From: Vicinamibacteraceae bacterium
GTDB lineage: Bacteria > Acidobacteriota > Vicinamibacteria > Vicinamibacterales > UBA8438
Direction of reading: 5' to 3'
NCBI GenBank assembly: GCA_012271165.1
Contig: JAAXGX010000026.1
Span: forward strand, 1-32,526
Length of the DNA: 32,526 nt
In this document: in pieces, positions 9,481 to 16,426 of the stretch
Position numbering within the stretch: position 1 is the stretch's first letter
Layout: every line of letters starts with the position of its first letter
Made by a program: the position numbers and the translations under genes
Notes under the pieces: model-generated
Told to the model about the DNA's origin: nothing
The model's database searches: none
Seen by the model: only the letters and a program-made list of their open reading frames with translations

Positions 9481-10458
9481 TCAATCGTCGAAGAGCGCCT
9501 GCAGGATCGTGACGGACAGTGACGCCTGCTCGTCCGCGCGCACGAACTGGCCGCCGCCGGCCGCGGCGACGCGTCGCATGAACGCGGGGGTGTCGGGGTA
9601 GGCAGGGCCGAGCTCGCTGGTATCCACCAGCACGGCGGACACGGTATGCCGCGCGCCGCGCCGTCCCGCGAACCGCCGCGCGTCTGCTATCGCCTGTTCG
9701 CGCCGGTCGGCGTGCGCGGGGTTGTCCGAGATCATCACGATGGACCGCTGCGCCGCGCCGGCCCGCCAGCTCGCGTCGACCGCCGTGCGGAGCGCCTCGG
9801 CGTAGTCCTCGTCGGCCGTGGTGTTGCAGGCGTCCGACCCTGGCTGCATCGAGCGGGCGAACGCCACCAGTTGTCGCACCGACCGCCGATCGATGGGCCG
9901 GAGCGGCGCAACGCGCAACGCTGTGCCCGGATCGCAGCGGTCCTTGAAGTCGATCAATCCGACGGCCGCGTCCTCGGTCAGCTTCACCAGCAGCTCCGCC
10001 AGGCCGATTTCCTCCCGGAGGCTCGCGACCTCGTAGGTCATGCTGGAGGTCGTGTCGAGGGCGATGACCAGATCGATCGGCGGCAGCTTCGGCAACCTCG
10101 ACTCCGCCTCGGCGAGGGCTTGCTCCAGCGCCCGCTCGCGCGCCCGCGCGGCGGCGCGTTCGGCCTCGGCATCCGCCAGCCGGTCGCGGAACGCCTCGCG
10201 CTCAGCCTCGGCTGCAGCCAGGCGGGTCTCGAGCCGGGCGCGTTCCGCCTCGACTTCCTCCAGTCGACTCTGCGACGCGTCGTCTGCAGGGGGCGGCAGG
10301 CCGGCGGGTGGTTCCCGCGCGGGGGCAGGTGCGTCGCCCGTGTTGGGGAAATAGGGGAGCAGGACGAACGAGACGATCATGAATGCGCCGAGCGCCGACG
10401 CGAACAGATCGATCGCCGACACGTTGAAGATGTTGATCTCCCGGCGGGCGGGTTTCAC
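9481..10458 (-). CDS. Membrane-anchored von Willebrand factor A domain protein with ExbD/MotB-like anchor
   Basis: The 325-residue protein starts with a short cytoplasmic tail and one membrane helix, INIFNVSAIDLFASALGAFM continuing to about residue 37. This resembles the N-terminal anchor of ExbD/MotB-type stator proteins and includes an Asp (D17) at the membrane entry. A Pro-rich linker (40-60) and an Ala/Glu/Arg coiled coil (62-123) follow, then a vWA domain (127-325). The MIDAS motif reads D135-T-T-S-S139, a Thr-containing variant of DxSxS, with ISDNPAHAD (243-251) supplying the later Asp. The start is GTG overlapping the stop of the FHA gene by four bases (GTGA), so translation is coupled. 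The same frame is open far upstream, but that extension runs through the FHA gene out of frame and is not real. Its expected partner is the TolQ/ExbB-like channel upstream in the cluster. Confidence 0.82.
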   Translation of the reverse strand: MKPARREINIFNVSAIDLFASALGAFMIVSFVLLPYFPNTGDAPAPAREPPAGLPPPADDASQSRLEEVEAERARLETRLAAAEAEREAFRDRLADAEAERAAARARERALEQALAEAESRLPKLPPIDLVIALDTTSSMTYEVASLREEIGLAELLVKLTEDAAVGLIDFKDRCDPGTALRVAPLRPIDRRSVRQLVAFARSMQPGSDACNTTADEDYAEALRTAVDASWRAGAAQRSIVMISDNPAHADRREQAIADARRFAGRRGARHTVSAVLVDTSELGPAYPDTPAFMRRVAAAGGGQFVRADEQASLSVTILQALFDD

Positions 10459-12042
10459 CGTGTGCTCCGCTTGATCGACACCGTCAGGCGAACCGCCGCG
10501 CCGACGCCGATCTCGTCCCCGTGCGACAGCCCGGCCGGTCTGCCAGCAGGGATCGCGGTACCGTTCAGGAGGGTACCGTTCGTCGAGTCCAGATCCTCGA
10601 TTGAGAGATTGTCTCCGTCTGCCGCCATCCGGAAGTGTCGCCGCGACGCTTCCGGATGGTCGAGCACGACGCCCGCCCGCTCCGGATTGCGCCCTACCAC
10701 GACACCTTCCGGCGATCCCAGTTGCGCGGCGTCGATCTTGAGCACCACGCTCCGGCCATCCTCGTCCGTGCCTTCCAGAAGGCACGAGAACGAGGCTGGT
10801 GTGACGGCTGCGGCGAGCTTGTCCTGCGTTTCGCGGCGTGCCGCTTCCGACTCGACCAATTGACTCCGCCGCCGCCAGAAGAGGAGTCCCACCGCGAGCA
10901 ACACGACGGCACCGGCGACGAGCGCGCCCACGAACCGGAGCCGCTCCTGCTCGAGTTGCGCCACACGTTGCTCGGCCTCCCTTGCCTGCGCGCGGGAGCC
11001 ATTCGCACGTCGCTCCAGATCGTCCAGCTCGGCTTCCTGCTCCTCGGCGGCGGCCTGCAAGAGCTCGGCTTCTTCGCGCGCGGCATCCCGTTCCGCCTCG
11101 GTCGCAACCGCATCCGCCTGCAGAGCTGCGGCACGGCGTTGTGCCTCGGCGGCCCGCGCACGAGCCTCTTCCGTTGCGCGGCGGGCCGTGTTCGCCGCCT
11201 CCCGCGCTTGCCGCGCCTCGTCTTCGAGCTCTCTGGCCCGCGCGGCCTGTTGCGCAACCGTGGCGTTGGCGTCGGGGCACAGCGTGTCGGCCGTCCGCAC
11301 CTCGACGCCCAGCTCGGCAACGGCCCGGCGAGCCTCGGCGCCGGCGACGCTGAACGTCGACTCGCCGGGTCCAACCCGATCGTTCAGGTCGCGCAGCGAC
11401 AGATCGGGGTCGGGCCGGATCAGGCCGACGACCTCGCCACAGTCGTTCAGCATCGGCATGCCGTATTCCCGGGCGGTGACCGTCGCGTTGTGCCGGTAGA
11501 GCAGCAACTCCCGCTCGCCCTGCAGGTCGGGCTCCAGGCGGCGCAGCTCGGCAATCAGGCCGGCCGCCGGCACGACACCGAGCGAGCCGTCCACGGCGAA
11601 CCGGGGGACATGGACGACGTCGCCCTCTTCGGGGTCCGCGTTCGGGTTTGTCCGCAGCGAAGCGGGCGCCGCCCGCCGGCATCTGATCCGCGGCGAGGAC
11701 GGCGATGCCCGACCGCTCGTCAACGCTGCGCAACTCCGCGGTGAACTCCTGCGCGCCGCCTGGGGTGACAACGACGACGGCTTCCGCGCCGCGCAGCATC
11801 TGGGCGCTCGTGACGACCAAGCCGTTTCCGACCGCCAAACCCGAGATGTCGCCGAGCGCCATGCGGGTCCGGTCGAACGCGCGGACCACCACGATGTGGT
11901 TCTCGATGGCCGACAGGTCGGGCTGGGCTTGCACGACAGGCACCGGCATGCCGAGGGTGAGGAGTACCGCCGCTGCCAAGCAGGCGGAAGCTCTCGTCGC
12001 GTGGTCGGCCAAGCTGTGCATCGTCTGGTGTCTGCTCCTCAT
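10455..12042 (-). CDS. Exported inactive trypsin-like domain + coiled coil + TM + FHA protein, with a one-base frameshift
   Basis: Two frames are needed for one protein. From ATG 12042 the first frame gives a signal peptide (about 15-40, ending VVQAQ) and the first half of a trypsin-like beta-barrel. Near 11631-11634, a C4 run on the coding strand, the reading must move by +1; the second frame then gives the rest of the barrel, an Ala/Glu coiled coil, a membrane helix (FVGALVAGAVVLLAVGLLFW) and an FHA domain with VVVGRNPE, SRRHF and STNGTLLNG. Dropping one C restores about 528 residues with DKPERGPEEGDVVHVPRF at the joint. The protease is dead: VTSAQML replaces the catalytic-His motif, SGIAVL the DLAVL Asp motif, and YGMPMLND the GNSGGPL Ser motif. 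The protease half would be periplasmic and the FHA domain cytoplasmic. The frameshift may be real, phase-variable or an assembly error. Confidence 0.75.
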
Positions 12043-12069
12043 CGACCTCGCACGCGCGGACTTCGTTCG

Positions 12070-14025
12070 TCACCCTTCGAGCGCTCGAAGTCTGGACTGC
12101 GCCAGCTTGTGGCCTTGCTGGGCCGCCTTGCTGTACCAGGCCACTGCCTTCCGGTTGTCCGGGTCGACGCCTTCGCCGTCGTCATGTATCAGGCCGAGGT
12201 GCAACAGCGCATACATCCGACCGAGGAGGAACTGCGCGTCGGCGACGCCTTGTTCGGCGGCCTTTCGGTACCAGGCTGCTGCCTCCAGGTAGTCCTGGTC
12301 GACACCATCGCCGTTTTGATACATCCTGCCGAGGTCGAACTGCGCGTCGGCGAGTCCCTGTTCGGCGGCTCTTCGGAACCATGCGGCCGCCTTCCCGGCG
12401 TCCCGGTCGAGGGCGTCGCCTTTGTCGTACTCCAGGCCGAGATGGAACTGCGCTTTTGCGTGACCCTGTTCGGCGGCCTTTCGGATCCATGCGACCGCTT
12501 TCCGGGCGTCCGGGTCGACGCCGTCGCCAAGGTCGTACCTCAGGCCGAGTTGGAACTGCGCTTCTGCGTGACCTTGTTCGGCGGCCTTTCGGGTCCATTC
12601 GACCGCCTTCCCGTCGTCCGGGTCGACGCCGTCGCCGCTTTCGTACATCGAGCCCAAGCGAAACTGCGCTTCTGCATGACCTTGTTCGGCGGCCTTTCGG
12701 GTCCATTCGACCGCCTTCCCGTCGTCCGAGTCGACGCCTTCGCCGTTGTTGTACATCGAGCCCAAGCGGAATTGCGCTGCTGCCTGACCCTGTTCAGCGG
12801 CCCTCGTGATCCACGTTGCTGCCTGTCGGAGATCCTGGTCGACGCCCCTGCCAAGGAGATACAGCACGCCGAGGTGGAACTGCGCCGAGGGGCTCCCGTG
12901 TTCCGCAGCTTTCCGCAGGCGCGTCAGCGAAGGAATGTCGGCCCGCGAGGCAGCGGCGGCGAGGTCGTGAGTATCCGCGAACAGCGCGCGCCACGCGGCG
13001 ATCGCCTGGGGCCGGTCTTCGGGCCGCAATGCCAGCCCACCGTCGATGGCGGCCAGCCATGCCGTCGGCGTTGCCGCAGCCCGTAACAACAGCTTGGTGA
13101 GCTCTTCCTTGGATAGCCCTCGCAACTTCTCACGGGTCAGTCCGGCCGACGCGTACAGACGCCGCTCCAGCGGCTCGCACTGGTCGTCCAGCATTCGTTC
13201 CGGTGCACTCGGCGGTGCCTCACCGGTCAACACGCGGTACGACACGGCCGCGAGCGCGTAGATGTCCGTCCACGGGCCCTGCCTTGCTTGGCTCGAATGC
13301 TGCTGGATGGGCGCGTATTCCGGTGTCAGCACGCGCGTGTGCGTTCGCTCGCGGGCGTCAACGCGGGCCGCGCCGAAGTCGATCAGTACCGGTTCGCTGT
13401 CCGCCGCGCGAACCACGATGTTGCCCGGCTTGATGTCCCTGTGCAGGTACCGCTGTCCGTGCACGTGCTCGAGGCCGTCCAGCAGCCGGTCCAGCCAGGG
13501 GCGCCACTCGGCGGCTGACAGCGGCCCGCGCGATTCCAGGATTGCCGCCAGCGAGTCGCCTTCAACGTACTCCATGACGATGTACGCGGTGCCGTGCGCC
13601 TCGACGAAGCGATGGACCCGCACCACATTCGAGTGCCGGAACCGGTGGACTGTCCGCGCCTCCTCGATGAACCGGGCGAGGCCCCACGCGTAGGTCTTGC
13701 GGTTCTCGGGTGACGACGCGACGACACGCAGGTTGTCCCCGCGCGCCGCGAATCCGACCAGGAAGTACTCCTTCAAGACCTCGATGAACCGGTTGATGCC
13801 CCGCGTGTAGGACTCACGGTTCTCGGGCGACGATGCGACGCGCCGGTCGCCCTTGCGCACCGCGAGCCCGGCCGGGAAGTACTCCTTCAGGACGACCGGG
13901 CCGTCCAGGTGATGATCGAACGCCAGGTAGGTGATGCCGAAACCGCCGGCGCCGAGCACGCGAACGACCTCGTACTCGTCGATGCGATGGCCTGCCGGGA
14001 GCGCATGGGCGTGCGTCTCGGACAC
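12070..14025 (-). CDS. Serine/threonine protein kinase with duplicated N-lobe segment and C-terminal SEL1 repeats
   Basis: A Hanks-type kinase of 651 residues, probably the writer of the phospho-signal read by the two FHA proteins. Motifs: glycine loop GAGGFG (25-30), catalytic lysine in VLKEYF, C-helix RFIEEA (118-123), VMEYVEG hinge (150-156), HRDIKPGN (195-202), DFG (216-218) and PEYAPIQQ (235-242). The lysine segment is present twice (K47 and K85) because residues 45-82 and 83-121 are tandem copies; only one can sit in a normal N-lobe. After the kinase domain (to about 350) come SEL1-like repeats of 36 residues (378-638) for protein interaction. No membrane segment is visible. The start is GTG, 10 bases after the PP2C stop. 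A remnant of a second kinase of this family lies at 18343-18540. Confidence 0.9.
   Translation of the reverse strand: MSETHAHALPAGHRIDEYEVVRVLGAGGFGITYLAFDHHLDGPVVLKEYFPAGLAVRKGDRRVASSPENRESYTRGINRFIEVLKEYFLVGFAARGDNLRVVASSPENRKTYAWGLARFIEEARTVHRFRHSNVVRVHRFVEAHGTAYIVMEYVEGDSLAAILESRGPLSAAEWRPWLDRLLDGLEHVHGQRYLHRDIKPGNIVVRAADSEPVLIDFGAARVDARERTHTRVLTPEYAPIQQHSSQARQGPWTDIYALAAVSYRVLTGEAPPSAPERMLDDQCEPLERRLYASAGLTREKLRGLSKEELTKLLLRAAATPTAWLAAIDGGLALRPEDRPQAIAAWRALFADTHDLAAAASRADIPSLTRLRKAAEHGSPSAQFHLGVLYLLGRGVDQDLRQAATWITRAAEQGQAAAQFRLGSMYNNGEGVDSDDGKAVEWTRKAAEQGHAEAQFRLGSMYESGDGVDPDDGKAVEWTRKAAEQGHAEAQFQLGLRYDLGDGVDPDARKAVAWIRKAAEQGHAKAQFHLGLEYDKGDALDRDAGKAAAWFRRAAEQGLADAQFDLGRMYQNGDGVDQDYLEAAAWYRKAAEQGVADAQFLLGRMYALLHLGLIHDDGEGVDPDNRKAVAWYSKAAQQGHKLAQSRLRALEG
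12112..12894 (-). repeat. Tandem 108-bp SEL1 repeat array inside the kinase gene
   Basis: Six complete units of 36 codons (residues 378-592) with consensus AEQGHAEAQFRLGxMY..GDGVDPD..KAVEW.RKA, then a shortened seventh unit (593-606) that runs straight into an eighth (LLHLGLIHDDGEGVD, 607-638). Neighbouring units around 12560-12780 are almost identical at DNA level, which points to recent unit gain and loss by recombination or slippage. Confidence 0.85.
13663..13893 (-). repeat. Tandem duplication within the kinase N-lobe
   Basis: Codons 45-82 and 83-121 encode the same segment twice. Both copies begin VLKEYF, pass through ASSPENR, and end RFIE. Copy 1 has 38 codons and copy 2 has 39. The copies have diverged (PAGLAVRKGDRRV against LVGFAARGDNLRVV), so the event is not very recent and both stayed in frame. 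Confidence 0.85.
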
Positions 14026-14035
14026 GACTCGGAGT

Positions 14036-14965
14036 CTACATCCGCGCCCGGTGCATCGGATCCCCCGGCGCCTCCAGCAGTGCGACGGTCGCGTTGTCCT
14101 GCGTCGCCGAACCGCGCGCGTTCACGGCGGCCAGCAGCGCGTCCTTGACTGCCTCCAGGCCGTTGCTCCGGCGTGCCGCAATGATCGCCGCCGCCTCCTC
14201 GTCGTCCAGCGTGTCGAGGCCGTCGCTCGCCAGCAGCACCAGATCGCCGGGCTGCAGTCGCTCCGGCGTCGCCGACGTGTCGATCTTGGCGATGGTGCGT
14301 CCGACCAGCGCCGAGCGGAGCTCGTGCGCCTTCATTCCGGCTGCCGCCTCGGGATCCATTTCGCGCATGGCAGCGATGACCGGGGCCATCGAGTGGTCCG
14401 CGTTGAGCCGCTTGAGCCGCCCGGCCCGATAGAGGCAGAGCCGCGAGTCTCCGACGCTGATCCACTCCAGGCCGTCGGTGGTGAGCGCGGCCGCCACCAG
14501 GGTGGTGCCCATGCCGTCGAGCGCCCGATCGCTGTCGACCGCATGCCCGATCGCCTCGTTGGCGCGGTCGAGCGCGGCGCGGAGCCGATGCGCCACCCGA
14601 CCTTCCGGTGCGTACGCTTCCACGAACGCGCGCACGGCGACGCGGCTGGCGACTGAGCCGCCGGCATGCCCTCCCATCCCGTCCGCGACGACCGCTACGG
14701 GATGCAGGCCGCCGGGATCGAGCAGAGGGCTGTCGATGAAGCCGATCTCGTCCTCCTGCATCTCCCGCGCCCCGACGATCTGCCCGCCAGCGCGGCGCAC
14801 GGGCGCGGCGGGGCGTCTGCTCGCGTGGGAAGACGGCCCGCGCCGCCACCAGGCGACCAGCATCACGACCGGGAGTTGCAGCGTCACCGCCAGCAGCAGC
14901 GCGCCGAACACGGCGGCGGTCGCCAGGAGAACGGCTTCCGGCGGGGAGAGATCAGTCGGCGGCAT
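14036..14965 (-). CDS. Membrane-anchored PP2C-type serine/threonine phosphatase
   Basis: Probably removes the phosphates placed by the neighbouring kinase. The 309-residue protein has an N-terminal membrane helix (about 11-40, ending in WWRR) with a cytoplasmic PP2C domain from about 60. The metal-site motifs are all there: REMQEDE (67-73), ADGMGGH (94-100), GTT (153-155), VGDSR (171-175), ASDGLD (246-251) and QDNATV (289-294). The gene overlaps the end of the FHA gene by 14 bases and ends 10 bases before the kinase start, so the three are surely co-translated. The membrane anchor is unusual compared with soluble PppA/PstP-type enzymes of similar size and places the phosphatase next to the membrane proteins of the cluster. 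Confidence 0.9.
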   Translation of the reverse strand: MPPTDLSPPEAVLLATAAVFGALLLAVTLQLPVVMLVAWWRRGPSSHASRRPAAPVRRAGGQIVGAREMQEDEIGFIDSPLLDPGGLHPVAVVADGMGGHAGGSVASRVAVRAFVEAYAPEGRVAHRLRAALDRANEAIGHAVDSDRALDGMGTTLVAAALTTDGLEWISVGDSRLCLYRAGRLKRLNADHSMAPVIAAMREMDPEAAAGMKAHELRSALVGRTIAKIDTSATPERLQPGDLVLLASDGLDTLDDEEAAAIIAARRSNGLEAVKDALLAAVNARGSATQDNATVALLEAPGDPMHRARM

Positions 14966-15602
14966 CGGACCAGTGGAAGCGGTCGCCGCAGAACGCCACG
15001 AAGCGCAGGGTGGTGCGCCCGACGGTGATCGTGGCGCCGTCCTCGAGCGGCAGGCGCGTGTCGATGGCGACGCCGTTCAGATGCGCCAGGTTGGTGCTCT
15101 GCTCGCCGGGCGCGACCGAGAAGGTCCGGCGCAGGGGGTCGTAGGTGACCCAGAGATGGCCCCGACGGGATATCCGCGTGTCGCCGAACGGCAGGGCGAT
15201 GCGGTTGTCCGACATCCGCCCCAGGTCGTTGCGGCCGGCCCCGATCCGGACGTCCCGCCCCTTGCCGGGACCTTCGACTACGACGAGCCAGCCCGAGACC
15301 GGATCGATCTCGTCCGCCTCCGGTGCGTCGCTCGCCGGTATCGCCCCAACGAGGCGCGTCCGGTCGTGGCTGCCGTCCGACGCCCTCGCGTCGCGGGCGC
15401 CAGGGCTCGGCCTGCGGACGACCGTCTTCTCGTCGTAGCGTCCCGGCGCGGGCCGGCCGCCTCCGGTCCGTGGCGCGCCGCGCGTGCGCGTCGCGGTGGT
15501 CTCGTCGCCGCCGGATGCGTCGTCGTCGGTGCGGGAACCGGGCAACGGCACGTTGGTTTTCTCCTCGATGATCCGGCCGTCCGGGGTGCGATACACGGGC
15601 AT
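14952..15602 (-). CDS. FHA domain protein with possible phosphothreonine tail
   Basis: A soluble 216-residue adaptor. The C-terminal FHA domain (about 104-205) keeps the phosphothreonine-binding residues: GAGRNDLGR (121-129), ISRRGHLWV (144-152) and HLNGV (174-178). The N-terminal 100 residues are disordered and hydrophilic with two Thr sites in basic/acidic settings, YDEKTVVRRP (56-65) and HDRTRLVGA (79-87). These look like kinase target sites of the GarA/OdhI kind, so the protein might bind its own phosphorylated tail; this is inference. AAAGGT lies 5 bases before the ATG. It starts 10 bases after the channel-protein stop and overlaps the PP2C gene. Confidence 0.87.
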   Translation of the reverse strand: MPVYRTPDGRIIEEKTNVPLPGSRTDDDASGGDETTATRTRGAPRTGGGRPAPGRYDEKTVVRRPSPGARDARASDGSHDRTRLVGAIPASDAPEADEIDPVSGWLVVVEGPGKGRDVRIGAGRNDLGRMSDNRIALPFGDTRISRRGHLWVTYDPLRRTFSVAPGEQSTNLAHLNGVAIDTRLPLEDGATITVGRTTLRFVAFCGDRFHWSDAAD

Positions 15603-15612
15603 GGCGAACCTT

Positions 15613-16376
15613 TCACTTCTCGTAGAGCCGGTTGATCAGGTTGTCGAGGCAGTACTGGCCCGCCCGGTTCAGCGCGCCTTCCTCGCGCGCCTGCGCGACG
15701 TTCTGGGCGAGGACCAGCACGGCCGACTGCATCAGCGCCAGCATCGTCGTATAGAAGGCGACGCCGAGGCTGCGGGTGAGCTCGCCGAGCAGCGCGGGGT
15801 CCTGATAGTCGTCCGCGGCGCCGGCCTGGCTCAACGCCGCCGCGATGCCAACCACGGTGCCGATGAACCCGATGGTGGGGATCACCCACACGAGGTAGCG
15901 CAGCGTGCTGTAACGCGTGTCCAGCTCGTGCTGCATCAGGTCGAGCGACGAGGTGAGCAGCGCGTTGGCCCGGTCGGTCGACCTCGAGCTCTGGAACTGC
16001 AGGATGCAGCGGGCGACCAGCCGCTGCAGGAAGAATTCCTCCTGGCCGCGAACGCGGGAGCGGATGGCTCCGAGGTCCCCAAGGCGCAGCATCGTGGCGT
16101 CGTCTTCGGGTAGCAGGCGCTCCGGATCTGCTCCGCTTCGACGCTTGCCCGCCGGTAGCGCACCGCCACCTCGCCCAGCGCGCCGAAGAACACCAGCCAC
16201 ATGAGGTTCTGGATGGTGAACGGATAGTCGAACACGGTCGAGTTGCGGTCGAGCAGAAAGGCCGCGATGCGACCGTCGGTCAGGATCAGGCTGGTCAGGG
16301 TGATGCAGGCAATCGCCGCGAGCAGGGCAAGAGCCCAGGAAGCCAGCCGCCGGCTCGACTCGGTGGTGGCGGGCAT
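15613..16376 (-). CDS. MotA/TolQ/ExbB-like proton channel subunit, with a one-base frameshift
   Basis: Inner-membrane channel subunit of the ExbB/TolQ/MotA superfamily, which uses ion flow to drive a partner stator. The first frame (ATG 16376) gives MPATTESSRR, membrane helices at about 12-33 and 53-72, then a cytoplasmic stretch up to AEQIRS. The frame must then change by one missing base, near 16105-16130, to continue with LLPEDDATMLRL. The second frame supplies the diagnostic helices: WVIPTIGFIGTVVGIAAAL, the family 'P..GF.GTV.G' motif, and GVAFYTTMLALMQSAVLVL. Restoring one base gives about 254 residues. No slippery heptamer is visible, so programmed frameshifting is not supported. The ATG has no Shine-Dalgarno; a weak TATTAG (16390-16395) is the only promoter-like element in the 50-base gap behind the HNH gene. 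Confidence 0.78.
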
Positions 16377-16426
16377 GACGCGGGTGAGTCTAATACAGTC
16401 CCGTCGAGCCCCGACTCCCGCGGTTG

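Noticed and set aside
9481-12042. A single 853-codon open frame suggesting one protease-vWA fusion
   Set aside because: The middle (about 11640 to 10460) is Arg/Gly-rich nonsense. The true coding frame there encodes the FHA protein, and the vWA gene has its own GTG start overlapping that stop.
12112-12894. Regular 108-bp repeats as a possible CRISPR array
   Set aside because: Units are coding, in frame, without unique spacers, and encode SEL1 repeats.
16100-16135. Programmed -1 frameshift in the channel gene
   Set aside because: No X-XXY-YYZ slippery heptamer or obvious downstream stimulatory hairpin; a missing base is simpler.
9481-16376. Part of a type VI secretion locus
   Set aside because: Kinase, PP2C and FHA proteins are shared with T6SS regulation, but no TssB/C, ClpV, VgrG, Hcp or TssJLM is present, and the stator pair does not fit.
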